Assembly (NCBI RefSeq): GCF_030580935.1
Contig: NZ_JAUQOM010000002.1
Span: forward strand, 674,324 to 738,323
DNA: 64,000 bases
Direction of reading: 5' to 3'
DNA from: Sphingobium cyanobacteriorum
Lineage (GTDB): Bacteria; Pseudomonadota; Alphaproteobacteria; Sphingomonadales; Sphingomonadaceae
Shown: piece by piece, positions 19,061-26,851 of the stretch
How the letters are laid out: every line of letters starts with the position of its first letter
How positions within the stretch are numbered: the stretch's first letter is position 1
Program-made: the position numbers and the translations under genes
Notes under the pieces: model-generated
The model's database searches: none
What the model saw: the letters and a program-made list of their open reading frames with translations, nothing else
What the model was told of the DNA's origin: nothing

Positions 19061-19140
19061 ATCCTGGGACAAGCCAGGATGCACGACCATGAAGAGGCTG
19101 GCGCATAGTCCCGATGCGCCAGCCCCTGCGGCCTGTTTTT
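19061..19140 (+). terminator. Terminator-like hairpins after the acyltransferase gene
   Basis: Two stem-loops lie in the convergent gap. ATCCTGG (19061-19067) pairs with CCAGGAT (19074-19080), and GGCTGGCGCA (19096-19105) pairs perfectly with TGCGCCAGCC (19115-19124). TTTTT at 19136-19140 follows the second. Confidence 0.55.
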
Positions 19141-19201
19141 AAGTCTTCATGCGACCAAAGACTCTGGCCATGCCGCATGCTTCAGACGGCATGGCGACCG
19201 A

Positions 19202-19801
19202 TCAGCCGTGCAATTTGATCGCGGTTTCGGCGATGCGACGGCCTTGGTAACGGGCGCCGTCCAGTTCCTCGTCGCTGGGCTGGCGGCTGCCATCGCCATC
19301 GGCCAGCGTGGTCGCGCCATAGGGTGATCCGCCGCGCACCTTGTCCACGCCCATCTGGCCCTGGAACCCATAGTCGAGGCCCACGATGGTCATGCCGAAA
19401 TGCAGCAGGTTGGTGATGATCGAAAAGAGCGTCACTTCCTGCCCGCCATGCTGGCTGGCAGTGGCTGTGAAGGCCCCGCCGACCTTGCCGTTCAGCGCGC
19501 CGCGTGCCCACAGCCCGCCCGCCTGGTCGAGGAAGGCCGCCATCTGGCTGGACATGCGGCCAAAGCGGGTGCCGGTGCCGACGATGATCGCGTCATAATC
19601 CGCCAGTTCGGCGACGGTCGCGACAGGCGCATCCTGATCCAGCTTGAAATGGGCGTTCTTCGCAACTTCGATCGGGGCGGTTTCGGGCACGCGGCGAATA
19701 TCCACCTGCGCGCCGGCGGATGCCGCGCCTTCGGCCACGGCCTTCGCCATGGTTTCGATATGACCGTAGGAGGAATAATAGAGAACCAGTACCTTAGCCA
19801 T
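19202..19801 (-). CDS. wrbA: NAD(P)H:quinone oxidoreductase WrbA (type IV)
   Basis: A 199-aa flavodoxin-fold enzyme that reduces quinones by two electrons using FMN. The FMN phosphate loop is [12 protein letters not shown] at residues 8-19, followed by [19 protein letters not shown] and the [12 protein letters not shown] motif. It has the usual length. AAGGAC lies 8 nt before the ATG. The next gene upstream in the same direction is pirin, 113 bp away, and both face a LysR regulator, suggesting a redox/electrophile-responsive unit. Confidence 0.95.
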   Translation of the reverse strand: MAKVLVLYYSSYGHIETMAKAVAEGAASAGAQVDIRRVPETAPIEVAKNAHFKLDQDAPVATVAELADYDAIIVGTGTRFGRMSSQMAAFLDQAGGLWARGALNGKVGGAFTATASQHGGQEVTLFSIITNLLHFGMTIVGLDYGFQGQMGVDKVRGGSPYGATTLADGDGSRQPSDEELDGARYQGRRIAETAIKLHG

Positions 19802-19871
19802 GATATTTGTCCTTTGATATGAGGAAAAGGCGGCCGCCCGCGCCAGGGGAGGGGGCGTGCGCAGGCGGCCT

Positions 19872-19905
19872 GGTCCGTCCGGGGGGAGAGGGAAATGGAC
19901 GGACC
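19872..19905 (-). terminator. Hairpin between pirin and wrbA
   Basis: GGTCCGTCC (19872-19880) and GGACGGACC (19897-19905) make a perfect 9-bp stem with a 16-nt loop just downstream of the pirin stop. It may attenuate read-through into wrbA. Confidence 0.45.
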
Positions 19906-19914
19906 GAAGGAGGG

Positions 19915-20634
19915 TCAGATGCTGTCGACCAGGACGATTTCGGCGTCCTCGATCGCGGTGATGGTGATCGGCGCGCCGCCCAGGATCGCGGCACCGTCAC
20001 GCGCCTCGAAAGGCTGGCCGTCAATCTCGATCCGTCCCGTCGCCGGGACGAGGTAGAGGTGGCGGCCATCCGCGCTGTCATAGGTTACGCTGTCGCCAGC
20101 CTTGATCGTGCCGCCCAGCAGGCGGGCGTCAGCCCGGATGCGCAGCGCTTCCCTGTCCTCGTCATAGCCGCTGGCCAGCACCACCAGCCTGCCGGAACGG
20201 TCGCCTCTGGGAAAGGGCTTGGCGCCCCAGCTCGGCTGGCCGCCACGGGTGCGGGGCATGACCCAGATCTGGAACAGGGTGGTGGTTTCATCCTCCAGAT
20301 TATATTCGGCGTGGCGGATGCCGGTGCCGGCCGACATGACCTGAACGTCGCCAGCCTCGGTGCGGCCCTGATTGCCCAGGCTGTCCTTGTGCGTGATCGC
20401 GCCGGTGCGGACATAGGTGATGATTTCCATGTCGCTGTGCGGATGCGGCGGAAAGCCGGAGCGCGGGCCGATCTCGTCATCATTCCACACCCGGATCGCA
20501 CCCCAGTGCATCCGGTCGTCGTCATGATAGTCGGCGAAGGAAAAATGGTGGCGCGCATTGAGCCAGCCATGGTCGGCATGGCCCAGCGACGCGAACGGGC
20601 GGCGCTCGATGCGGCTCGTTGTGGTCGTGGTCAT
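19915..20634 (-). CDS. Pirin-family bicupin protein (YhhW/quercetinase-like)
   Basis: A 239-aa double cupin. The N-terminal cupin carries [13 protein letters not shown] and the metal-ligand motif [14 protein letters not shown] (His residues), followed by [10 protein letters not shown] with a further His; this is the usual 2-His + His/Glu set. The C-terminal cupin is degenerate, as in the family. Members are iron-containing redox or regulatory proteins, some with quercetinase activity. The start at 20634 (MTTTTTSR) follows AAAGGC; the open frame beyond it is antisense to the LysR gene. Same direction as wrbA. Confidence 0.9.
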   Translation of the reverse strand: MTTTTTSRIERRPFASLGHADHGWLNARHHFSFADYHDDDRMHWGAIRVWNDDEIGPRSGFPPHPHSDMEIITYVRTGAITHKDSLGNQGRTEAGDVQVMSAGTGIRHAEYNLEDETTTLFQIWVMPRTRGGQPSWGAKPFPRGDRSGRLVVLASGYDEDREALRIRADARLLGGTIKAGDSVTYDSADGRHLYLVPATGRIEIDGQPFEARDGAAILGGAPITITAIEDAEIVLVDSI

Positions 20635-20696
20635 ATCAGATGCCTTTCGTTGCGGATGCGGATGCTTCCGCTTGCTTTCCGACAATCTAGTGATCA

Positions 20697-20731
20697 GGAT
20701 CGTTTCATAAACCGGCAGCTTTGAAACGGAT
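20697..20731. promoter_or_regulatory. Inverted repeat in the pirin/LysR divergent promoter
   Basis: CGTTTCA (20701-20707) and TGAAACG (20722-20728) are perfect 7-bp arms with a 14-nt spacer, extended outward by imperfect GAT/GGAT pairing. The position between two divergent starts (20634 and 20741) fits a LysR-type recognition site, though the spacing is longer than the classical T-N11-A box. Confidence 0.5.
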
Positions 20732-20740
20732 TGTTTCCCG

Positions 20741-21634
20741 ATGCGACTACCAGATTTCGAGGCATGGGCGATGTTCGCGGCCGTGGTCGAACATCGCAGC
20801 TTCACCGATGCGGCCAAGGCGCTGAGCGTGTCCAAGGCCACCGTGTCCAAGGCGGTGACGCGGCTGGAGGAGCATCTGGACACCAGCCTGTTCAACCGCA
20901 CCAGCCGCCGCCTGGCGCTGACCGAAAGCGGCAAGCGGCTGGCCGACCATGCCCATCGCATCCTGGCCGAAGGGCAGGCGGCGGAAGAGGCCGCGCGTGA
21001 CGAAACGGCGGACCTGTCCGGCGTCGTGCGGCTGGGTGCGCCGATGACCTTCGGCCTGCTGCGCATCGCGCCGCTGATCGCGCAGTTCACAAAGGATCAT
21101 CCGCTGGTCGATGTCGACCTGCATCTGTCCGATGCAAAGATCGACATTGTGGACATGGGCCTGGATGCCACCATCCGCATCGCCGACATGCCTGACAGTT
21201 CGCTGCGCGCCCGGCGGCTGGCGGACGTGACCATGCATGTGATCGCCTCGCCCGCATATCTGGAGGAACGCGGACGCCCGCAGCATCCCTCCGATCTGGG
21301 AAACCATGACTGCCTTTGCTACTCCAACATTCCCGCACCCGATGTGTGGCGCTTTGCCGGACCGGGGCAGCAGAATGTGGTGGTACAGGTGCGCAGCCGC
21401 ATCACCGTCAACAGCGGTGAAGCGATGCTGCCGGCGCTCCGGCTGGGGGTGGGTATAGCGCGCCTGCCCGACTTCATCATTGGCGATGCGCTGGCGAAGG
21501 GAGAGGTGGAAGAGATATTGACCGACTGGCGCCCCGCGCCTGTCGGCCTGCATCTGGTGACGCCGCCATCACGGTTGCGCCCCGCGCGGGTCGATGCCCT
21601 GCTCGATTTCCTGGCCAGCCATCATGGCTGTTAA
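20741..21634 (+). CDS. LysR-family transcriptional regulator
   Basis: A 297-aa regulator. The N-terminal winged HTH (MFAAVVEHRSFTDAAKALSVSKATVSKAVTRLE) ends in the characteristic TSRRLALTESG. Residues ~90-295 form the periplasmic-binding-like effector domain. It is of the CrgA/YafC-like group that lies next to and represses quinone- or electrophile-response genes. It is transcribed divergently from pirin-wrbA, with a palindrome between them, so it probably controls both that unit and itself. The inducer is unknown. Confidence 0.9.
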   Translation: MRLPDFEAWAMFAAVVEHRSFTDAAKALSVSKATVSKAVTRLEEHLDTSLFNRTSRRLALTESGKRLADHAHRILAEGQAAEEAARDETADLSGVVRLGAPMTFGLLRIAPLIAQFTKDHPLVDVDLHLSDAKIDIVDMGLDATIRIADMPDSSLRARRLADVTMHVIASPAYLEERGRPQHPSDLGNHDCLCYSNIPAPDVWRFAGPGQQNVVVQVRSRITVNSGEAMLPALRLGVGIARLPDFIIGDALAKGEVEEILTDWRPAPVGLHLVTPPSRLRPARVDALLDFLASHHGC

Positions 21635-21721
21635 CCGCGCCATGCAGGATGGCGACGCATGATTGCCAACCCCCATCAGATCGATGTGCGTAGAACCGGC
21701 CCAAAGCGTCGTTTCGCAGGT

Positions 21722-21852
21722 GAATCCATCTTGACTCGCGGTAGGCCGTGTCACTCTCAACCCTTTGTAAACAGATTCGTTTTGTGACGACTCGTGGATT
21801 TCTGCCGGTTATCGAAAAATTAACCTTTGTCCTTCAGAAGTTTTTTGGTTAA
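21722..21852 (+). promoter_or_regulatory. ctrA promoter region with four GANTC sites and two TTAACC half-sites
   Basis: GANTC methylation sites of CcrM type occur at 21722, 21733, 21774 and 21789, four within 72 bp. Downstream, TTAACC (20-nt-proximal copy at 21820-21825) and its inverse GGTTAA (21847-21852) resemble halves of the CtrA box. In Caulobacter the ctrA promoter is controlled by GANTC methylation state and by CtrA itself; the same logic is inferred here. Confidence 0.6.
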
Positions 21853-21926
21853 TGAATTGGAGCAGAAGCCGTTCTGGTGGGGTGAACGGGACTGCGACGG
21901 ACCGGAAGGTGCAAAAGGGGCTTCAC

Positions 21927-22634
21927 ATGCGCGTGCTGCTGATCGAGGACGAACCGACCACCGCCAAGGCGATCGAGCTGATGCTCACGACCGAAGGCTT
22001 CAACGTCTATACGACCGACCTTGGCGAGGAGGGTTTGGACCTTGGCAAGCTCTATGATTACGACATCATCTGCCTGGACCTGAACCTGCCGGACATGCAC
22101 GGCTATGACGTGCTCAAGAAATTGCGCGCGGCCAAGGTGCAGACCCCGGTGCTGATCCTGTCGGGCATTTCGGAAATGGACAGCAAGGTCCGCTCCTTCG
22201 GCTTTGGCGCCGACGATTATGTGACCAAGCCCTTCCATCGCGAAGAACTGATCGCGCGTATTCACGCCGTCGTTCGCCGGTCGAAGGGGCATAGCCAGTC
22301 GGTCATCCGCACCGGCAAGCTGTCGGTCAACCTGGACGCCAAGACGGTCGAGGTGGACGGCAATCGCGTCCACCTGACCGGCAAGGAATATGCGATGCTG
22401 GAACTGCTGTCGCTGCGCAAGGGCACGACGCTGACCAAGGAAATGTTCCTGAACCATCTCTATGGCGGGATGGACGAGCCGGAACTCAAGATCATCGACG
22501 TGTTCATCTGCAAGCTGCGCAAGAAGCTGGCGCTGGCTTGCAGCGGCGACAATTATATCGAGACGGTCTGGGGGCGCGGCTATGTGCTGCGCGATCCGGA
22601 CGAACTATTGGAGGAACAGGCCAAGGTCGCCTGA
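21927..22634 (+). CDS. ctrA: Cell-cycle response regulator CtrA
   Basis: A 235-aa OmpR-type response regulator, the master cell-cycle/motility transcription factor of alphaproteobacteria. The receiver domain begins [10 protein letters not shown], and the phosphoacceptor is Asp51 in [12 protein letters not shown]. The DNA-binding domain contains the highly conserved [17 protein letters not shown] and [14 protein letters not shown] segments diagnostic of CtrA. The C-terminus ends EEQAKVA, with two terminal hydrophobic residues of the kind used for ClpXP degradation. The ATG at 21927 follows AAAAGGGG. The start 75 nt upstream is not supported by homology. Confidence 0.96.
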   Translation: MRVLLIEDEPTTAKAIELMLTTEGFNVYTTDLGEEGLDLGKLYDYDIICLDLNLPDMHGYDVLKKLRAAKVQTPVLILSGISEMDSKVRSFGFGADDYVTKPFHREELIARIHAVVRRSKGHSQSVIRTGKLSVNLDAKTVEVDGNRVHLTGKEYAMLELLSLRKGTTLTKEMFLNHLYGGMDEPELKIIDVFICKLRKKLALACSGDNYIETVWGRGYVLRDPDELLEEQAKVA

Positions 22635-22664
22635 TCCAGCCCGCCGATTGCCAGGGGGTGAAGG

Positions 22665-22695
22665 GGCCGGTCGTCCGCAAGGGCGCCGGCCTTTT
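22665..22695 (+). terminator. Rho-independent terminator of ctrA
   Basis: GGCCGG (22665-22670) pairs with CCGGCC (22686-22691), followed directly by TTTT, 31 nt after the ctrA stop. Confidence 0.65.
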
Positions 22696-22742
22696 GCCTT
22701 TGGCGCTTGGATCGTCGGGCAGGTTGCGGCTAGGGCAGGCCC

Positions 22743-23432
22743 ATGGATGACCTGTTTGCCGATCGATCGCTTAGCGACCAGAAACTGGATCGGGCCGATC
22801 TTGCGGCGCTGGCCAGGGGATTGCCGGGGCAACTGATCGACTGTGATTTGGAGGAGGCGGACCTGTCCGGCCTCGACCTGTCACGCTGGAGCTTCGAGCG
22901 CTGCCAGATGCGGCGCACGGATTTCAGCGGGGCGAAGCTGGACGGATCGCTCTGGCGATCCTGTCGCGGCGGTTTCGTCCAGTTCAGCGGCGCGGACCTG
23001 CGCGATGCGCAATTTACCGCCTGCGACCTCAATAATGGCGTGTTGCGCCGGGCCAAGCTGTTCGGCGCGCAGTTCGAACGCTGCAAGCTGACCGGCGCGG
23101 ATTTGAGCGAAGCCAGCGCGCTCGACGTGCAATTTGCCGAAACCTTGCTGGTCAACGCCCGGCTGCCCGGCTTCTCTTTCCGCAAGCAGATATTGAAGGC
23201 GGTCGATTTCAGCCAGGCGGATCTTCATAAATGCGATTTTCGCGGCACCCTGTTCGACGGATGCAGCCTGCGCGACGCCAGCCTGGACGGGTGCCGCTTC
23301 GACGGCGCGGACCTGCGTGGCGCGGACATTGGCGGCCTGCGGCTGGTCAATGCCGGCCTGTTTCGCGGCGCGACCATTTCGCGCGAGCAGGCCGGGCAGT
23401 TGCTGGGCGAACTGGGGTTGAACGTGCGCTGA
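22743..23432 (+). CDS. Pentapeptide-repeat protein
   Basis: A 229-aa protein built almost entirely of A(D/N)LxG-type pentapeptides, e.g. ADLSGLDLS, TDFSGAKLDGS, ADLRDAQFTACDLNN. They run from residue ~35 to ~215 with one break near LPGFSFRKQILKAV. This folds as a right-handed quadrilateral beta-helix, as in Qnr/MfpA DNA-gyrase mimics. The length and central break are similar to Qnr (about 218 aa), but sequence alone does not establish gyrase protection. No signal peptide is seen. It is flanked by its own terminator. Confidence 0.85.
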   Translation: MDDLFADRSLSDQKLDRADLAALARGLPGQLIDCDLEEADLSGLDLSRWSFERCQMRRTDFSGAKLDGSLWRSCRGGFVQFSGADLRDAQFTACDLNNGVLRRAKLFGAQFERCKLTGADLSEASALDVQFAETLLVNARLPGFSFRKQILKAVDFSQADLHKCDFRGTLFDGCSLRDASLDGCRFDGADLRGADIGGLRLVNAGLFRGATISREQAGQLLGELGLNVR

Positions 23433-23440
23433 CAAGGGCA

Positions 23441-23472
23441 GGCCGGCGATCCGGGATCGGACCGCCGGCCTT
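23441..23472 (+). terminator. Terminator after the pentapeptide-repeat gene
   Basis: AGGCCGGCG (23441-23449) and CGCCGGCCT (23464-23472) form a perfect 9-bp stem with a 14-nt loop, followed by TT, a few bases past the stop codon. Confidence 0.6.
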
Positions 23473-23525
23473 TCAGGCGGGGAGGGGGCGGCAGCGGGGT
23501 CTTGCGCCGCCCGCGCCTGCGGGGG

Positions 23526-24128
23526 TCAATCCTCCGCCTGATCCGGGGTCGCGGGAGTCGTTGAAGCCTGACCGCTGCCCGACACTTGCCCGCTGGCATC
23601 GACCGAAGCGGCCTTGCCGGCGACACTGCCCACGCGACTGGCGGCGGCCGAGGCGCGGTCGCGGGTGTTGTTCACCGCCATGTCTGCACGATTCTGCGCG
23701 GTGGCAACGGCAACGCCCGCCCGGTCACGCACAGCACCAGCCGCATCCTGCGCGTTGCTGGCGACGCTGCGAGCATCGTTCACGCCCAGCCCATCCACCG
23801 ACAGGCCCGCACTGCCCGATCCAGTGGCTGCGCCCGACGCACTGCGGCTCTTGCCATTGCGGGTCACGCCGCCGGTGGCCGAACTGCGCCCATGGCCATG
23901 GGCGCGCGTGCTGACGCTGCCATTGTCGAGATCGATGCTGCGGTCGAGCGCGCCCCGTCCGCCAAGCGTGCTGCCCAGCGATCCGCCAAGGCCACCAGCC
24001 GAACCACCCAGCGCGCCGCCAAGTGACCCACCCAGGCCGCCGCCACCACCGCCCAGCAACTGGGCCGAAGCGGGGGCCGTTGAAAAGATGGCGAGGCAGG
24101 TCGCTGCCATCAGAAACTTGCTGTTCAT
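23526..24128 (-). CDS. Secreted Gly/Ala-rich hypothetical protein
   Basis: A 200-aa protein with a clear signal peptide (MNSKFLMAATCLAIFSTAPASAQ). It is followed by a glycine-rich run with GGLGGSLG-type repeats (residues ~25-55), a Ser/Arg/Gly middle, and an Ala/Asp/Arg-rich helical part (residues ~115-170) with spaced xDRA units such as VRDRAGVAVATAQNRADMAV. The start at 24128 follows AAGGAGAAG. No known domain is recognised. It is convergent with the pentapeptide gene and lies downstream of a protease gene in the same direction. Confidence 0.7.
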   Translation of the reverse strand: MNSKFLMAATCLAIFSTAPASAQLLGGGGGGLGGSLGGALGGSAGGLGGSLGSTLGGRGALDRSIDLDNGSVSTRAHGHGRSSATGGVTRNGKSRSASGAATGSGSAGLSVDGLGVNDARSVASNAQDAAGAVRDRAGVAVATAQNRADMAVNNTRDRASAAASRVGSVAGKAASVDASGQVSGSGQASTTPATPDQAED

Positions 24129-24227
24129 CGCGCTTCTCCTTGATGCATATCGATGCGATGCAAGGAGAACGGGAAGAGACGCGCCTTTCATCCCGATGGC
24201 CGAAAAATATTATCAATATATTGAAAT

Positions 24228-25442
24228 TCAATCTTTATTTCTGCAATCCGCGCACAGGACAGGGGGCTTGCCCCTGGTCGCTTCGGCACGCAGCGCGGCG
24301 ATCGAACCGCGCGCGAACAGCCGCCCGGCGACCAAAGGCGCGGCAAAGCTGGTGCCGCGCACCGGGCCCTTGCCGCCATTGACGGTCCCCGCCTGCATGT
24401 CCGCGCCCGGCGCGGCGAAATCGACATGCAGCGCACGCCCGGCTTCGGGCAACAGCCGTCCGCGCCCGTCAATGCCCGTCACGGCGATCACGCCGGGATA
24501 GGAGGCGGGATAAGCGGGCGGGGCGGCGGGGCCGTCATTGCCCACCGCCGCGACCACCATGACGCCCTTGTCCCGCGCCAGCCGGATCGCGCCGTCGAGC
24601 AGCGGATTGGCCGGGCCGACCAGGCTGACCGTCACGACCGGAACGCCGCGCGCCGCCATCCAGCCCAGAGCCCGGACCAGCGCGAATGCGCCGCCGCCCG
24701 CCGGATCGGCGCCATAGACATCGGCCACCAGCAGCGGCGCGCCGGGCGATGCGCCCTTCACCACGCCATCGCCGCTGATGAGCGAGGCGACGGCGGTGCC
24801 ATGCGCGCTGGCGCGTGGCGCACCCTCGGCGAAGCCACGCTGTTCGATCGGGCCGGTCAGCGCCGGATGGCGCGCGACCCCGCCGTCGATCAGCCCGGCG
24901 GCGCGCCCCTCGATCCGCCCGGCGGCGAGTGTGCCGGTGGTCAGGGGCAGCGCCGGGCCACTTGGAAAATAGAGATTGTCCGCACTGACCTGCGCGCGCG
25001 GGGCCAGGCGCCGCACGTCCCGCAGCGCCTTGGCGAGGCTGCGCCCCTTGTGCGTCGTCAGGCGGGTGACGGGCAGGTCCAACCCCTCGATCATCATGCT
25101 GTCCACGCCATAGCCAGCGGCGCGCAGCGTATCGATCATGCCGCCGTCCACGCCAGTCAGCAGGATGACGCCCCGCCGCGCCGGTTCGCGCCGGTCGTCC
25201 AGTTCGATCCGGTCGCCATGGTTGCGCAGCATAGTGTCGATGCGGGCAGCACGGACCGCGGCCAGCCGGTCGGCCAGGCGGGCAGGGGACAGGCGATCAA
25301 GCCCGGCCCCGTCCAGCGTGTCACCGGCCCGGCCGATCAGGTCGGGCACGGCCTGTTGCACGCCGGGCAGCAGTTGCGCGCTTGATGCTGTCGGCACGAT
25401 CAGCATCAGCCCCGCGATTATCCAAGACTGGCTTGTCCGCAT
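24228..25442 (-). CDS. Exported S8-family (subtilisin-like) serine protease
   Basis: A 404-aa protease with signal peptide MRTSQSWIIAGLMLIVPTASS. The catalytic triad is complete: Asp in AGLIDGGVARH (about residue 209), His in SAHGTAVASLISGDG (about 237), and Ser in GTSFAAPLVAGR (about 366), with the oxyanion AAVGNDGP. Two CxxC-like cysteines sit at the C-terminus (CADC). The N-terminal ~190 residues act as a prodomain-like region. The start is ATG 25442; an in-frame ATG at 25496 would add 18 residues containing a duplicated NDDS. The gene is divergent from an ECF sigma factor, and the pair share a palindromic promoter. Similar sigma/anti-sigma/protease sets occur in related bacteria. Confidence 0.88.
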   Translation of the reverse strand: MRTSQSWIIAGLMLIVPTASSAQLLPGVQQAVPDLIGRAGDTLDGAGLDRLSPARLADRLAAVRAARIDTMLRNHGDRIELDDRREPARRGVILLTGVDGGMIDTLRAAGYGVDSMMIEGLDLPVTRLTTHKGRSLAKALRDVRRLAPRAQVSADNLYFPSGPALPLTTGTLAAGRIEGRAAGLIDGGVARHPALTGPIEQRGFAEGAPRASAHGTAVASLISGDGVVKGASPGAPLLVADVYGADPAGGGAFALVRALGWMAARGVPVVTVSLVGPANPLLDGAIRLARDKGVMVVAAVGNDGPAAPPAYPASYPGVIAVTGIDGRGRLLPEAGRALHVDFAAPGADMQAGTVNGGKGPVRGTSFAAPLVAGRLFARGSIAALRAEATRGKPPVLCADCRNKD

Positions 25443-25527
25443 GTCGCTGTCATCATTCCTGCTGTCATCATTCCTCTGGCCATCAAAGTCATCCATTACG
25501 AAAAAATATCCACCTGTCTTGTCATGT

Positions 25528-25565
25528 GCGGGATTAAACGTGCGGGCCGGGGCGTTTCATCCCGC
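25528..25565. promoter_or_regulatory. 38-bp palindrome, candidate bidirectional ECF promoter
   Basis: GCGGGATTAAACG (25528-25540) and CGTTTCATCCCGC (25553-25565) are inverted 13-mers matching at 12 of 13 positions, separated by 12 nt. Each strand therefore shows GGGATxAAAC followed, about one -35/-10 spacing later, by CGTTT, the general form of ECF promoters. The element ends 23 nt before the sigma-factor start and points the other way toward the protease gene. Inferred to be an autoregulated divergent promoter. Confidence 0.5.
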
Positions 25566-25588
25566 AAGACCCATGAGACGGAGATCCG

Positions 25589-26077
25589 ATGTCCTTCGAG
25601 CGTGACCTGCTGGCGATCCTGCCCCGGCTGCGACGCTTCGCCGCCAGCCTGTCGCGGGACCGTGCCGATGGCGACGACCTGTGCCAGGCGGCGCTGGAAC
25701 GCGGCCTCAAGGCGCGCGACCAGTGGCAGCCGGGCACCCGTCTCGATAGCTGGATGTACCGGATCATGCGCAATCTGTGGATCGACGAAGCCCGCGCCCG
25801 CCAGCGCGCCGCCAGGACCTTCGCCCCGGAGGAAGCCGGCACGACCGTCGGCCATGCCGGTGATCGCGATATCGAGGCGCATGTCATGCTGTCCGACGTT
25901 GATCGCGCGATGCAGGCCCTGCCCGACGAACAGCGTGAAGCGATCGCGCTCGTGCTGGTGGAGGGGTTGTCCTACAAGGAGGCGGCCGAGATTCTGGGCA
26001 TCCCGATGGGCACGCTCACGTCGCGGCTGGTGCGCGGACGCGGCGCGTTGATCGAAATGATGGGGGAAGCGGCATGA
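25589..26077 (+). CDS. ECF-type RNA polymerase sigma factor
   Basis: A 162-aa sigma-70-family factor with only regions 2 and 4. Region 2 contains DGDDLCQAALERGL and SWMYRIMRNLWIDEARAR (residues ~25-75); region 4 contains LPDEQREAIALVLVEGLSYKEAAEILGIPMGTLTSRLVRGR (residues ~108-150). It should direct polymerase to a small regulon, including its own promoter. The downstream anti-sigma gene overlaps by 4 nt (ATGA). The ECF subgroup was not assigned. Confidence 0.92.
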   Translation: MSFERDLLAILPRLRRFAASLSRDRADGDDLCQAALERGLKARDQWQPGTRLDSWMYRIMRNLWIDEARARQRAARTFAPEEAGTTVGHAGDRDIEAHVMLSDVDRAMQALPDEQREAIALVLVEGLSYKEAAEILGIPMGTLTSRLVRGRGALIEMMGEAA

Positions 26078-26763
26078 GCCAGATTGACGAAGCCATGCTG
26101 ATCGCGCTGGTCGATGGCGAACTGGACGAAATCAACCGGCGGCGCGTCGAGCGGGCGGTGGCGGACGACCCCGCGCTGGCGCAGCGCCTCGCGCGCCACC
26201 GTGCGCTGCGTGATCGGCTGAGCCGCCATTATGCCCCGGTGGCGCAAGAGCCGGTGCCGCAACGATTGCGGACGATGCTGGAGGAAAGCGGGGCGGTCGT
26301 CCCGCTCGCACGGCCAGCGCGTTGGCGCGGCTGGGTGACGGGCGGGGCGATTGCGGCCAGCCTGTTGCTGGGCCTTGGTGTCGGCCGCATGTCGGGCGGG
26401 GAGGGCGGACCGATCGGCATGCAGAATGGCGTCATGGTGGCGCAGGGCGCACTTGGTGAAGCGCTCGACACCCAACTGGCGTCGGCGCAGCAGGACGGCA
26501 ATGCCATCCGCATTGGTTTGAGCTTCCGGCGCAAGGGCGGCGGCTGGTGCCGCAGCTTCGATGGCACGGTCGCAGGGGTCGCCTGTCGCGAGGGCGAGGG
26601 CTGGCAGGTGCAGCAAATGCTGCCGGGCGCGGGCCAAGGCACGACCTATCGCCAGGCCTCGTCCGCCGACGCGCGCGTCATGGCGACGGTCGACGCCCTG
26701 ATCGACGGCGCACCAGCCGATGCGACGGCGGAGAAGGCGGCGCAGGCGAGGGGCTGGCGGTAA
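26074..26763 (+). CDS. Transmembrane anti-sigma factor
   Basis: A 229-aa partner of the ECF sigma factor. The N-terminal ~75 residues (LVDGELDEINRRRVERAVADDP) are the short cytoplasmic anti-sigma helix bundle seen in this family, without a HxxxCxxC zinc motif. One membrane helix follows at about residues 88-106 (WVTGGAIAASLLLGLGVG), then a ~120-aa periplasmic domain containing two cysteines (GGWCRSF, GVACRE). Translationally coupled to the sigma gene. The signal that frees the sigma factor is unknown. Confidence 0.85.
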   Translation: MSQIDEAMLIALVDGELDEINRRRVERAVADDPALAQRLARHRALRDRLSRHYAPVAQEPVPQRLRTMLEESGAVVPLARPARWRGWVTGGAIAASLLLGLGVGRMSGGEGGPIGMQNGVMVAQGALGEALDTQLASAQQDGNAIRIGLSFRRKGGGWCRSFDGTVAGVACREGEGWQVQQMLPGAGQGTTYRQASSADARVMATVDALIDGAPADATAEKAAQARGWR

Positions 26764-26771
26764 TATTGCAA

Positions 26772-26839
26772 CATGTGCCCGCGTAGGCGGGAGCCAAGCT
26801 CAGGACTTTTGAGCACATACCCGCCAGCGCGGGCACATG
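26772..26839. repeat. 20-bp inverted repeat between convergent genes (REP-like or terminator)
   Basis: CATGTGCCCGCGTAGGCGGG (26772-26791) and its inverse copy at 26820-26839 agree at 18 of 20 positions around a 28-nt loop. It fills the gap between the anti-sigma gene and the convergent hydrolase gene and has no T-run. The imperfect GC-rich palindrome looks like a dispersed intergenic repeat. Confidence 0.55.
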
Positions 26840-26851
26840 CGGCGTGACACT

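Noticed and set aside
20635..21090. N-terminal extension of the pirin ORF
   Set aside because: It runs antisense through the LysR gene and its promoter.
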